A stretch of DNA of 35,855 nt from Crocinitomicaceae bacterium (GTDB lineage: Bacteria; Bacteroidota; Bacteroidia; Flavobacteriales_D; Parvicellaceae), in contig PBNK01000042.1 in assembly GCA_002723085.1 (NCBI GenBank), positions 1-35,855 on the forward strand. Reading direction: 5' to 3'. The first letter of the stretch is position 1. The number at the start of each line of letters is the position of its first letter. The translations under genes were made by a program, and so were the position numbers. A model generated the notes under the pieces. It saw only the letters and a list, made by a program, of their open reading frames with translations, was not told the DNA's origin and did not search any database. Positions 18,403 to 27,545 of this stretch are shown here, one piece after another.

Positions 18403-18425
18403 GACTTATAAAACTAAATTACAAA

Positions 18426-19646
18426 ATGGAAATTGCAATAATTGGAGGTGGTGCAGCAGGTTTTTTCTCCGCAATTAATGCTAAAGAAAACCATCCAAAT
18501 TCAAGAGTTGTAATTTTTGAGAAATCTCAAAAAACACTTACAAAAGTGAAAATTTCTGGAGGAGGAAGGTGCAATGTTACCAACGGTACAAAATCAATCA
18601 ACGAATTGCATAAAGCATATCCAAGAGGAGGTAAAAAACTAAAATCTATTTTTCATGAATTTAATACTGTTGATACAATAAATTGGTTTGAATCAAGAGG
18701 AGTTCCACTTTACACTCAAGATGACAACAGAGTTTTCCCTAAATCCAATAATTCTCAATCTATCATTGATTGTTTATTTAATGAAATAAAAAAATTATCC
18801 ATTTCAATAGAGTTAGGAGTTGGAATTTCTGAAATAGGTAAAGAAGGTCAACAATTAAAACTTTTTTTTAAAAATGAAAATCTAAAACCTCAACTATTTG
18901 ACAAAGTAATAGTAGCAAGCGGGGGTTCTCCAAAAAAAGAAGGCCTTTTCTGGTTAGAAAAATTAGGTCACAAAATTGAACCACCTGTTCCTTCATTATT
19001 TACTTTCAATATGCCTAATCATCCAATAACAAAATTAATGGGATTAGTTGCTGAACCTACTTTAGTTTCTATTCAGGGATCAAAATTGAAATCAAGTGGA
19101 CCTCTACTTATTACACATTGGGGAATGAGTGGGCCAGCAATACTTAAACTTTCAGCATTTGGAGCAAGATTATTACACGAAAAAAAATACGATTTTAATG
19201 TTCAAGTAAATTGGGTAAACGAATCTAATAATGAAAAAATCAACAATGAATTAAAACAAATAATAAAATCTCATCCAAAAAAAGGAATTAACAACATTAA
19301 ACCCTATAAATTACCTGAGAGATTGTGGAATTATATAATAGAAAAAAGCAAATTGCCTACCAACAAAAAATGGGGCGAATTGGGAAGTAAAGGATTAAAC
19401 AAATTAGTCAATTTACTATCAAATGATATTTATCCAGTACTAGGTAAAACAACATTCAAAGAAGAATTTGTCACATGTGGAGGAATAAGTTTAGAAAGCA
19501 TTTCTTTAAAAAATATGGAAAGCAAATCATGTAAAAACCTTTATTTTGCTGGAGAGATTTTAGATATTGATGCCATAACTGGAGGTTACAATTTTCAAGC
19601 AGCATGGTCAACAGCCTTTATTGCAGGAAAACTTAATAGTAATTAA
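18426..19646 (+). CDS. HI0933-type FAD-dependent oxidoreductase
   Basis: A 406-residue flavoprotein of the HI0933 family (COG2081, also called BaiN-like or aminoacetone-oxidase-like). IIGGGAAGFFSAINA (5-19) binds FAD, and KISGGGRCNVTN (42-53) is the family hallmark. AYPRGGKKLKSIFHEF and the C-terminal YFAGEILDIDAITGGYNFQ complete the pattern. The biological reaction is poorly known; a bile-acid enzyme with this fold in clostridia is one case. The gene starts at ATG 18426 after a short palindrome and shares no obvious pathway with its neighbours. Confidence 0.88.
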   Translation: MEIAIIGGGAAGFFSAINAKENHPNSRVVIFEKSQKTLTKVKISGGGRCNVTNGTKSINELHKAYPRGGKKLKSIFHEFNTVDTINWFESRGVPLYTQDDNRVFPKSNNSQSIIDCLFNEIKKLSISIELGVGISEIGKEGQQLKLFFKNENLKPQLFDKVIVASGGSPKKEGLFWLEKLGHKIEPPVPSLFTFNMPNHPITKLMGLVAEPTLVSIQGSKLKSSGPLLITHWGMSGPAILKLSAFGARLLHEKKYDFNVQVNWVNESNNEKINNELKQIIKSHPKKGINNIKPYKLPERLWNYIIEKSKLPTNKKWGELGSKGLNKLVNLLSNDIYPVLGKTTFKEEFVTCGGISLESISLKNMESKSCKNLYFAGEILDIDAITGGYNFQAAWSTAFIAGKLNSN

Positions 19647-19706
19647 TCATATTTTCAACATTAAAAATTCATTATTTACAAATAAAATATCATTTGTTTA
19701 AAGTTA

Positions 19707-19714
19707 TAATTTTG
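19707..19714 (+). promoter_or_regulatory. Bacteroidota -7 box before the YyaL/DUF255 gene
   Basis: TAATTTTG matches TAnnTTTG exactly. It ends only eight bases before ATG 19723, so the mRNA leader would be two or three bases if this start codon is used. A TTTG at 19693-19696 is too close to be its -33 box. Confidence 0.38.
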
Positions 19715-19722
19715 AAAACGAA

Positions 19723-21840
19723 ATGAAATTACGACTTCTTACAACATACATTTGTTTGCTATCTTTAATCACTTGTGGACAAACCTCGAAAGAGAAAAAA
19801 GAAAATATGAGTACGCCAATGCACAAATACACCAATCAATTAATAAATGAAACTAGTCCTTACCTATTACAACACGCTCATAATCCTGTAAACTGGTATC
19901 CATGGGGTGAAGAAGCTTTAGAAAAAGCTAAAAAAGAAAATAAACCAATAATTATAAGTATTGGTTATGCGGCATGTCATTGGTGCCATGTGATGGAACA
20001 TGAAAGTTTCGAAAATGAAGATGTAGCTAGTCTTATGAATGACGATTTCATTTGCATTAAAATTGATAGAGAAGAAAGGCCCGATATTGACCAAATATAT
20101 ATGAATGCTGTTCAATTGATTAGTGGTAGAGGAGGATGGCCATTAAACTGTATTACACTCCCTGACGGTAGACCAATATATGGGGGAACTTATTTTCCAC
20201 CCGAAAACTGGATGAACCTTTTAACAAAAGTTTCCACATTCATAAAAGAATCTCCTGAAAAAGCTGAGGAACAAGCTTCAGAACTTACATATGGTATAAA
20301 CAACACTGAATTCATAACACTTAATAAAGAAAAAGCCGATTTTTCTACATTAGATTTGGATAGGATTTTTACCCATTTTGAAAAACAACTTGACCCTATA
20401 AATGGTGGAAATAAAGGAGCCCCAAAATTTCCTATGCCAGTTGGATATGAATTTTTATTGCATTACCAGCATATAATGGAAGAGTCTTCAGCACTTAATG
20501 CAGTAATGCTTACCCTTAACAAGATGGCTAATGGTGGTATTTACGATCAAATTGGTGGTGGATTTTCAAGATATTCAACAGATACATACTGGAAAGCGCC
20601 ACATTTTGAAAAAATGCTTTATGACAATGCCCAGTTGGTTAGTTTATACAGTTCAGCATACAAGGTCAATAAAGACCCGTTATTTAAAACTATTATCAAG
20701 GAAACACTAGAATTTATTAAACGCGAGTTAACATCAGAAGAAGGAGGTTTTTATTCATCTTTAGATGCTGATAGCGAAGGACAAGAAGGAAAGTTTTATG
20801 TTTGGAACTATGATGAAATTAACGAGTTAATTAATAATGAAACAGAATTGATTTGTGACTATTACAACATAGAAAAAAGTGGAAATTGGGAAAACGGACA
20901 AAACATTTTATTGAAATCAGAATCCAATTCTTCATTTATAAAAAAACACCAACTCAATGAAACAAAATGGTTAGAAAAAATTAAAAATGTAAAATCTGTT
21001 TTATTACAAGAGAGAGAAAAAAGAATTAGACCAGCACTAGACGATAAAATATTAACTTCGTGGAATGCATTAATGTTAAAAGGATATGTTGATGCCTATA
21101 GATCTTTAGATGAAATTGAATATTTAAATATTGCCCTTAAAAATGCAGATTTTATTATAAAACATTTAAAAACTAATAATTATAAGCTCTATCGAAATTT
21201 CAAAAATGGAAAAGCAACAATTAATGGATTTGCCGATGATTATGCATTTACTATTCAGGCTTTTATTTCCTTATACCAAGCAACCTTTGAAGAAAAATGG
21301 CTTAACGAAGCTAATAATTTAATGTCTTATGCATTAGATCACTTTTATGATAAAGAGAATGGCATGTTTTACTACACTTCTGACATTGACCCTTCTTTAA
21401 TAGCAAGAAAAATGGAAGTGTCAGATAATGTCATTCCATCCTCTAATTCTGAAATGGCTAAAAACCTATTTCTAATTGGAAGGTATACCTACAACAATAA
21501 GTATATAGAAATGGCAAAAAAAATGCTTAATAATGTTAAAGAAAATACCATAAAAGGCGGTTCATACTATGCAAATTGGGGAGTACTTTTAGCATGGTTT
21601 AGCGATGAAACATACGATGTTTCAATTGTAGGTGAAAAATGTAATGAAATAAGAAAAGAATTTGACAAACACTTTTTACCTAATATATTTCTATCCGGAG
21701 GAAAAAATGAAGGTAAATCGCCTCTTCTTAAAGACAAATTAATTTCAAATGAAACCACTATTTATGTTTGTCAGGATAAAGCCTGTAAATTACCTGTAAA
21801 TGATGTAAATAAAGCATTAAATCAAATAAAAGGCCAATAA
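19723..21840 (+). CDS. YyaL/SSP411 (DUF255) thioredoxin-like protein with lipoprotein-type signal
   Basis: A 705-residue member of the YyaL / spermatogenesis-associated protein 20 family. Residues 34-190 form a thioredoxin-like domain with [16 protein letters not shown] (47-62) and a CHWC redox motif (85-88). The rest is an alpha/alpha-barrel like N-acylglucosamine 2-epimerase, with [17 protein letters not shown] and [12 protein letters not shown]. The first 18 residues look like a lipoprotein signal: a hydrophobic stretch, SLIT and C18. Most family members are cytosolic and start near [12 protein letters not shown] (M29), so a shorter cytosolic form is the alternative. Its biochemical role is unknown. 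The methyltransferase gene follows after one base. Confidence 0.87.
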   Translation: MKLRLLTTYICLLSLITCGQTSKEKKENMSTPMHKYTNQLINETSPYLLQHAHNPVNWYPWGEEALEKAKKENKPIIISIGYAACHWCHVMEHESFENEDVASLMNDDFICIKIDREERPDIDQIYMNAVQLISGRGGWPLNCITLPDGRPIYGGTYFPPENWMNLLTKVSTFIKESPEKAEEQASELTYGINNTEFITLNKEKADFSTLDLDRIFTHFEKQLDPINGGNKGAPKFPMPVGYEFLLHYQHIMEESSALNAVMLTLNKMANGGIYDQIGGGFSRYSTDTYWKAPHFEKMLYDNAQLVSLYSSAYKVNKDPLFKTIIKETLEFIKRELTSEEGGFYSSLDADSEGQEGKFYVWNYDEINELINNETELICDYYNIEKSGNWENGQNILLKSESNSSFIKKHQLNETKWLEKIKNVKSVLLQEREKRIRPALDDKILTSWNALMLKGYVDAYRSLDEIEYLNIALKNADFIIKHLKTNNYKLYRNFKNGKATINGFADDYAFTIQAFISLYQATFEEKWLNEANNLMSYALDHFYDKENGMFYYTSDIDPSLIARKMEVSDNVIPSSNSEMAKNLFLIGRYTYNNKYIEMAKKMLNNVKENTIKGGSYYANWGVLLAWFSDETYDVSIVGEKCNEIRKEFDKHFLPNIFLSGGKNEGKSPLLKDKLISNETTIYVCQDKACKLPVNDVNKALNQIKGQ

Positions 21841-21841
21841 A

Positions 21842-22459
21842 ATGAATGAAATAAATACAAAAAAGCATTGGGAAAAAGTATATGAAACTAAAAATCCAAA
21901 TGAAGTAAGTTGGACACAAGCCTATCCTAAAACTTCAATTAATTTAATAAACTCATTTAAACAGCAAAAATCGGCTTCAATAATAGATATTGGTGGTGGA
22001 GATAGTCTTCTTGTAGATTTTTTATTAAAAGAAGGATATAATAACATTACAGTGTTAGACATTTCTAAAAAAGCCATTGATAGAGCTAAAAAAAGATTAG
22101 GTAAAAAAGCAAATGAAGTTAAATGGATTGTAAAAGACATAACAAATTTTGAACCTGAAAGCAATTATGACATATGGCATGACAGAGCTGCCTTTCATTT
22201 TTTAAATACTGAAAAAGACATTAAAAAATACGCTGCTATCGCAGGTAAAACAGTTTTAAAAAATCTTGTCATTGGTACTTTTTCAAATGATGGCCCTCTA
22301 AAATGTAGTGGCATAGAAATTGTACAGTATAATGAAAGAAGCATGAAAAATGTATTTAAAAATGATTTTGAAAAAATAAATTCATTTAAAGAAGACCATA
22401 CTACTCCATTTAATACAATACAAAATTTTATTTTTTGTAGCTTTAATAAAAAATTATGA
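21842..22459 (+). CDS. Class I SAM-dependent methyltransferase
   Basis: A 205-residue Rossmann methyltransferase. ASIIDIGGGDSLLVDFLL (45-62) carries motif I and TVLDISKKAIDRAK holds the acidic residue that binds the SAM ribose. YDIWHDRAAFHFLN is the usual motif IV region. The family resembles TPMT/UbiE-like small-molecule methyltransferases; the acceptor cannot be read. It begins one base after the YyaL-type gene and overlaps the metal-binding gene by four bases (ATGA), so it sits in one mRNA with a thiol and metal-handling cluster; thiol or metalloid methylation is only a guess. Confidence 0.85.
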   Translation: MNEINTKKHWEKVYETKNPNEVSWTQAYPKTSINLINSFKQQKSASIIDIGGGDSLLVDFLLKEGYNNITVLDISKKAIDRAKKRLGKKANEVKWIVKDITNFEPESNYDIWHDRAAFHFLNTEKDIKKYAAIAGKTVLKNLVIGTFSNDGPLKCSGIEIVQYNERSMKNVFKNDFEKINSFKEDHTTPFNTIQNFIFCSFNKKL

Positions 22460-22806
22460 AGATGAAAAGAGCCAAATTATTAATCGTTTTTTTGTTAGTA
22501 ACTATTGCGTTTTCAAGCAATGCACAAAGTAAAAAATTAGTTAAAGAATCTTTTAAAGTATGGGGCAAATGTGACATGTGCCAAGAAAGAATAGAGGATT
22601 TCTCATATGAAATAGAAGGAGTTAAGTTTTGCAGATGGAACATTTCTACAAAAATATTTAACGTAAAATATGACCCTAAAAAAACATCAACAGAAAAGAT
22701 TCAAAAAGCTATTGCCTCTATTGGTCACGATACTGAATTATATTCTGCTAAAGAGGAAGATTACAATAATTTACATTTTTGTTGTAAATACGAACGAAAA
22801 AAATAG
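22456..22806 (+). CDS. Exported HMA-like heavy-metal-binding protein
   Basis: A 116-residue protein with a signal peptide (MKMKRAKLLIVFLLV to about SNAQ, 1-24). The mature part is one HMA/MerP-like fold: VWGKCDMCQERIE with C39 and C42 is the metal-binding CxxC loop, and FNVKYDPKKTSTEKIQKAI fits the later beta-alpha part. It ends NNLHFCCKYER with C109-C110, a second cysteine pair that I recall in Bacteroidota HMA proteins. It should bind Cu(I), Zn(II) or a similar soft metal in the periplasm. It is coupled to the methyltransferase by overlap and lies two bases before the secreted thioredoxin-like gene. Confidence 0.82.
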   Translation: MKMKRAKLLIVFLLVTIAFSSNAQSKKLVKESFKVWGKCDMCQERIEDFSYEIEGVKFCRWNISTKIFNVKYDPKKTSTEKIQKAIASIGHDTELYSAKEEDYNNLHFCCKYERKK

Positions 22807-22808
22807 AT

Positions 22809-23579
22809 ATGAAATTATTTAAACTGCTAATAGTTATTTACTTTTTTTTTAGTTCAAATAATTCTATTTCACAAACATACGCTACAGATTTTACCGCAAA
22901 TGATTGCAACGGAACAACCCATAACTTATTTTCAGAACTAGATAGTGGGAAAGTAATTGTAATTGCTTGGGTAATGCCCTGTCTTACCTGTATTACAGAT
23001 CCATTAGCTGCATTTGCAGAAGTACAAAGTTATTCAACTTCACATCCAGATAAAGTACGTTTTTACATGGTTGATGATTATGCAAATACTAGTTGTTCTA
23101 CATTATCAAGTTGGGCCGTAAACTATGGAATGGATAATTGTACTAAGTTTTCAGACCCAACAATTAGCATGAGTGATTATGGTGTGGATGGAATGCCAAA
23201 AATTGTTGTTTTAGGTGGTCCTGATCATAAAATATTTTTTAATGAGAACAGCAGTCATCAGGGCATAGACATTGCTATTAGCCAAGCCATTAGCAGTACT
23301 GATATTTTTAACTTAAACCATTCAGTATTTAATACAAAACTTTATCCAAATCCTGTAAAAAATAATTTAACTATTGAACTTAAAAACTCCTTTTCAACAG
23401 AAATTAATTTTCAAATAATCAACATTATAGGTGAAACTATTATGTCAAAAAAAATAAATTCATTATTTCCAGTTAATGCTTTTCAAATAAATGTTAGCGA
23501 ATTAATAAATGGAGTTTATTTTATAAAAACCTCTTCAAATTCAATTGAAGAAATAAAAACTTTCATTATCTCAAAATGA
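22809..23579 (+). CDS. Secreted thioredoxin-like protein with T9SS sorting domain
   Basis: A 256-residue exported protein. A signal peptide (1-22) precedes a thioredoxin-like domain with VMPCLTC (CxxC C58-C61) and cis-proline P130 in DGMPKIVVL, plus further cysteines C33, C96 and C111. Residues 175-256 form a T9SS type A sorting domain: KLYPNPVKNNLTIEL, then GETIMSKK and NGVYFIKTSS. It should cross the outer membrane and be attached to or released from the surface. Position 57 is P where thioredoxins have W. It is two bases after the HMA gene and overlaps the barrel gene by four bases. A surface thiol or metal role is inferred. Confidence 0.84.
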   Translation: MKLFKLLIVIYFFFSSNNSISQTYATDFTANDCNGTTHNLFSELDSGKVIVIAWVMPCLTCITDPLAAFAEVQSYSTSHPDKVRFYMVDDYANTSCSTLSSWAVNYGMDNCTKFSDPTISMSDYGVDGMPKIVVLGGPDHKIFFNENSSHQGIDIAISQAISSTDIFNLNHSVFNTKLYPNPVKNNLTIELKNSFSTEINFQIINIIGETIMSKKINSLFPVNAFQINVSELINGVYFIKTSSNSIEEIKTFIISK

Positions 23580-24598
23580 GATACATATTAATATCATTAC
23601 TTTCTTTATTGATTTCAAATAAAATCCTTTGCCAAGGATGTTGTTCAGGTGGTTCTGGAAGTCCGATTGCAGGTGGAGCGGCAACGGGTGTTTTGCAAAA
23701 AAACCAAATGGAAGCTTCAGCAAATTATCAGTTTATTAAAAGTGAAAAATTTTATACAGAAAATAGAGATACTAATGCTTTATTTGACAATCTTAATAGC
23801 AATTACATTTTCTATAGAATGGATTATGGTTTTAGTAAAAAACTAACTCTTTCTTTAGCTGCTGGTTACTTTTTGAATAAATCATTAATCGAACTAAATC
23901 AAAATGATACTATTAGTTCTAGAGGGATGGGCGATATTATATTTTTACCCAGATATGACATCTATAATAAAACTAATAATAATATAAGAACTGAATTCAC
24001 AATTGGTTTAGGACTAAAAATACCCTTGGGTTCTCATACTGATTCTATTTTAATGTTTTCTAACCCAATTATAGGTGATATATACGCTTTATCTCCACCT
24101 ACAGTTCAACCTACTAATGGCTCTAATGACATTATGTTTTACTCCTTTTTATTTAGAGATTATATAACTCATAAAATAAGGATTTTCAGCAATTTATTAT
24201 ATATAAAAAGAGGATACAATTCATTAGATCAAAAATTTGGAGACTATGCCAGTATAGGATTATTTATAGGTAAAACATTCAATAGAAAATTAGGATTGAC
24301 TGCACAAATAAAAGGAGAATGGATTGGTGAAATAAAAGCTAAAGATGGGGTAGATTTAATTGCTGAATATAACATTGACATTGCTTCAACAGGTAGCAAA
24401 AAAATATTCTTTATTCCTCAAATAAGCTACATTAAAAAATCATTTGTTTTATTCACAACTTGTGAAATGCCTTTGTATCAATTTGTAAATGGAACCCAAA
24501 TTGGATCTCAATGGCAAATTACAACAGGTTTTAACTATAGATTTATGGCTAAAAGTCCTGAAATTAAAACAGATGAATTCAACATTAAATCAAAATGA
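23576..24598 (+). CDS. Outer-membrane beta-barrel with N-terminal Cys-Cys motif
   Basis: A 340-residue protein. The signal peptide ends near ILCQ, and the mature protein would begin GCCSGGSGSPIAGGAATG (21-38). The rest alternates polar and hydrophobic strands, as in a transmembrane barrel (MEASANYQFI, LTLSLAAGYF, TEFTIGLGLKIPLG), and ends in Phe-Met with a short polar tail. I recall this start in Bacteroidota proteins annotated as transporters or outer-membrane proteins near metal genes, but no function is proven. It overlaps the secreted thioredoxin-like gene by four bases (ATGA) and closes the run. It converges with the CotH gene, with five bases between stops. Confidence 0.75.
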   Translation: MRYILISLLSLLISNKILCQGCCSGGSGSPIAGGAATGVLQKNQMEASANYQFIKSEKFYTENRDTNALFDNLNSNYIFYRMDYGFSKKLTLSLAAGYFLNKSLIELNQNDTISSRGMGDIIFLPRYDIYNKTNNNIRTEFTIGLGLKIPLGSHTDSILMFSNPIIGDIYALSPPTVQPTNGSNDIMFYSFLFRDYITHKIRIFSNLLYIKRGYNSLDQKFGDYASIGLFIGKTFNRKLGLTAQIKGEWIGEIKAKDGVDLIAEYNIDIASTGSKKIFFIPQISYIKKSFVLFTTCEMPLYQFVNGTQIGSQWQITTGFNYRFMAKSPEIKTDEFNIKSK

Positions 24599-24603
24599 AT
24601 TTT

Positions 24604-26616
24604 TTATTGTTTAATGGCTTTTAAAACAGCTTTTCCTAACTCATGCTCAACTTCAAAAATGTATAATCCCGGAACCATGTCTATTAATGAAACTTTTGAG
24701 GAGTTAAAATCCTTTTGAAATTTTCCAATTTGATCATAAACTTTTATGTTTAAAATTTTGATATTATTTGAAGATGAAATAGTAACAATCTCATCAGTTG
24801 GATTGGGGTAAATATTAAAAACAGGTTCATTTATAAGATGTTGAGGAATACCAACATTGGGGCAATTACCTGGCATATTAGCATCAAGCCAATTTAATCG
24901 ATCTATTATCCAGTTTTTAAATTTTAATAATTCTCCTTCATAAGTGTTGGGTTGAATCCCAATTTCTGGTGTACCAACATTTATTCCTAAAATGGGCCAT
25001 CTTACATAATGTCTTTCTTGAGCTTCGTCTAAAACATTTCCTAAAGAATCTATAAATTGAAATAGGTTTGAGGTATCTAAAACTGTATTTCTTAAATTAA
25101 AATATCGACAAGAAAGATCATTGGCAAAAGTAGAATCTTGCAATAATCTTATATACCAACCTGGAGGTTTAACATCTGATGGTCCAGAATAATCGTGTCT
25201 CCACCCTGCCCCATTAAGCATAGCAGAACTGTGATCTTTAAAAGCCCAATCAAAATCCCAAACAGGACCAGCATAAATTAAAGAATCTTTACTGTCTTTG
25301 TCTTTATGAAAATTTCTACTTTTCTTAAACCCATCTACATTTCTAGCAAATTCATTTACAATAAAATAGTCGATAAACGAACGTGTATTAATAAAAGGCC
25401 TATACCCCAAAATAGGGTCTTCAAAATTACTTCCCCACAAAGCATCTTCAAATGCACTGACTTTTTGTTGAATGTATGATTTTTGAGGTATAGATATGTC
25501 ATCTATATCAGGATAATTATAGACATATCGAACATCATCATTTGGAAAATTTGGATTAGTATAATTCGATAACCAACTGTTGTTCCAATCCCAATAATCA
25601 ATTCTAAAAATATAACCTCCTGTTAAACTATCCCCAGCGTTATCATCTAAATCTAATTTTGCAATATCAACCCTACCTTTATCTCTTTTTATTTTTTCTG
25701 TAAATACATAAATTCCATTATAAATAGAATCAATAATTACCTCACATAATTTTGTTCTTGGAGCATAATGTCCCATTTTGGTAAAAATATCAAAAGCCAA
25801 AATGTTTCTTATAAACGTTTTATCGTTATAATTAGCAAGTAAAATCCAATCGTTTTCTTTAGGCATATCAAATAGAGAAACGTTATTGTTTTCTCCAAAC
25901 AAATCTCTAGTTTCAATGCCAAATGGTTTTTGTGGTAAAGTAGAAGAATAAGACCCTCTTATTTCAATACCAGCTATTCCATCATAAACATTAGCAAAAT
26001 CATACGTATGATTAAATAAGCCTAAACCTCTATCTATAATTTTAAAGTCAACATTTATTTTAGGTTCATCTACAATTTGTTGATTGTTAGTTTGTATTAA
26101 AACTAAAGGTAAATTAGAAGAATCTGGAGCATTTAAACCAATAGAAGATTCAATATTTAATTGATAATTCCCATTAGAGTTTGAACTGTAACCGTCTACT
26201 ACAATATAATAAGTTGTATTTGGCTCTAAAAGCTGAGCATTTATACTTGAATTATAAGGTGCTGAATAGGAAGGGGATTGACAACCGTCCTCCTGACATC
26301 CGACAGGACTTCCATTGCAATTATTTTCAAAAATATACAATTGAGAATCATAATCAGTTACGTCTTGACACAGACTAATATCAACATATATTGGAGAAGA
26401 ACCATTGTTAAATTCATAAACAATATCTTTAGCACCTCCTTGATTGCCATAATCAGGACAACTTGCATAATAATCATCATTTGCAATATTGGTATTCCCA
26501 ACAAAAACATAAGGAATAGAAGGTATTAAAATAGCTGAACTACAATTGTCTCCATTAATTTGAGCAGAAAATAATTCTACAAATAATAATAAAGTAATAA
26601 AAAAGAGATTTTTCAA
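24604..26616 (-). CDS. Secreted CotH-kinase-family protein with T9SS sorting domain
   Basis: A 670-residue exported protein. The start is TTG at 26616: it is followed by a signal peptide (KNLFFITLLLFVELFSAQ) and the only other upstream codons run into a stop. Residues about 22-155 resemble a pre-peptidase C-terminal/adhesion-type beta domain with DYDSQLYIFENNC and TTYYIVVDGYS. Residues about 200-575 are the CotH domain: GGYIFRIDYWDW (333-344), RSFIDYFIVNEFARN and PVWDFDWAF (451-459), with D454 and D456 probably at the active site. Residues 600-670 are a T9SS type A tail (FNIYPNPTDE to FEVEHELGKAVL). CotH proteins are atypical protein kinases in Bacillus spores; here the target is unknown. It is third in the rhodanese/MORN operon. 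Confidence 0.83.
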   Translation of the reverse strand: MKNLFFITLLLFVELFSAQINGDNCSSAILIPSIPYVFVGNTNIANDDYYASCPDYGNQGGAKDIVYEFNNGSSPIYVDISLCQDVTDYDSQLYIFENNCNGSPVGCQEDGCQSPSYSAPYNSSINAQLLEPNTTYYIVVDGYSSNSNGNYQLNIESSIGLNAPDSSNLPLVLIQTNNQQIVDEPKINVDFKIIDRGLGLFNHTYDFANVYDGIAGIEIRGSYSSTLPQKPFGIETRDLFGENNNVSLFDMPKENDWILLANYNDKTFIRNILAFDIFTKMGHYAPRTKLCEVIIDSIYNGIYVFTEKIKRDKGRVDIAKLDLDDNAGDSLTGGYIFRIDYWDWNNSWLSNYTNPNFPNDDVRYVYNYPDIDDISIPQKSYIQQKVSAFEDALWGSNFEDPILGYRPFINTRSFIDYFIVNEFARNVDGFKKSRNFHKDKDSKDSLIYAGPVWDFDWAFKDHSSAMLNGAGWRHDYSGPSDVKPPGWYIRLLQDSTFANDLSCRYFNLRNTVLDTSNLFQFIDSLGNVLDEAQERHYVRWPILGINVGTPEIGIQPNTYEGELLKFKNWIIDRLNWLDANMPGNCPNVGIPQHLINEPVFNIYPNPTDEIVTISSSNNIKILNIKVYDQIGKFQKDFNSSKVSLIDMVPGLYIFEVEHELGKAVLKAIKQ

Positions 26617-26634
26617 AACAAAATTTAAAAATAA

Positions 26635-27534
26635 CTATTTTACAGGTTTACCATCTTTCCAAGTGCCCTTATGGTAAATGTCGCCATTTTCTTTTGTAAA
26701 TGTACCTTGTCCTTCATATAAGTTTTTAAGCCATTCGCCATCATATATATCTCCGTTTTTATATATCATCACTCCTTGTCCTGACTTTTTACTGTTCAAC
26801 CATTCACCTAAATATTTATCACCATTGCTATAATAAAATGTACCTTGTCCAGTTCTGCTATCTTTCAAAAATTGTCCAATGTATTTATCTCCATTAGCCC
26901 ATACAAATGTTCCATGACCATCTCTTAATCCATCTTTAAATTCACCTTCATACTTATATCCATCATCCCAAGTATAAACCCCATTTCCATTAATCTCTCC
27001 ATTTTCCCAATTTCCTTCATATTTTTGACCAAATGGCCAAGAATAAATCCCATTTCCATGCTCCTTTCCTTCTAAAAAATCGCCTTCATACTTTTCACCA
27101 TTAGTACTTGTATACACACCATAGCCATTAAATAAACCATTCTTAAAAGTCCCTTTAAAATGATCTCCTTTTCTATATTTCCTTTCATCTTTCCCATTTT
27201 CACAATCTCCAGAAATACAATCAAATGATGATTTTTTAATGTCACCTCTAAATTGATTATTAAACCAAGAACCCATCAAAATTTCACCATTAACACTAGT
27301 ATAAATTCCTTGACCGTTTCTTAACCCATTTTTAAAAGCCCCAACATATTTGTCTCCATTTGAAAAAGTATAAGTTCCTTGACCATTATAAACGCCTTCT
27401 TTAAACCCTCCCAGGTATTTATCTCCCCAAGAATAAGTAATTGAACCATGACCATTAAAACAGTCTCCAATAGTACATTGAGATTTTATATTGAAACTAG
27501 TAGATATAAAAATTAGAATAAGAAAATATCTCAT
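26635..27534 (-). CDS. Exported MORN-repeat protein
   Basis: A 299-residue protein with a signal peptide (MRYFLILIFISTSFNIKSQC; the Cys at 20 could also be a lipid site) followed by about eleven MORN units of 23 residues, with patterns such as GQGTYTFSNGDKY and GNGVYTWDDGYKYEG. Two modules each begin with a GDCxNG turn (near residues 21-28 and 108-115), suggesting an internal duplication; the unit between them is irregular. MORN repeats form extended beta-sheets used for protein or lipid contacts; this one should lie in the periplasm or on the surface. It is 11 bases after the rhodanese gene and 18 bases before the CotH gene, so one mRNA is likely. Confidence 0.87.
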   Translation of the reverse strand: MRYFLILIFISTSFNIKSQCTIGDCFNGHGSITYSWGDKYLGGFKEGVYNGQGTYTFSNGDKYVGAFKNGLRNGQGIYTSVNGEILMGSWFNNQFRGDIKKSSFDCISGDCENGKDERKYRKGDHFKGTFKNGLFNGYGVYTSTNGEKYEGDFLEGKEHGNGIYSWPFGQKYEGNWENGEINGNGVYTWDDGYKYEGEFKDGLRDGHGTFVWANGDKYIGQFLKDSRTGQGTFYYSNGDKYLGEWLNSKKSGQGVMIYKNGDIYDGEWLKNLYEGQGTFTKENGDIYHKGTWKDGKPVK

Positions 27535-27545
27535 GGTTTATCAAA

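Noticed and set aside
23649-23846. 65-codon frame inside the outer-membrane barrel gene
   Set aside because: It is an overlapping frame of a gene with clear signal peptide and barrel pattern and has no start context of its own.
26635-27534. DNA tandem repeat or satellite
   Set aside because: The 69-base periodicity comes from MORN units at protein level; the DNA copies have diverged and show no slippage-type identity.
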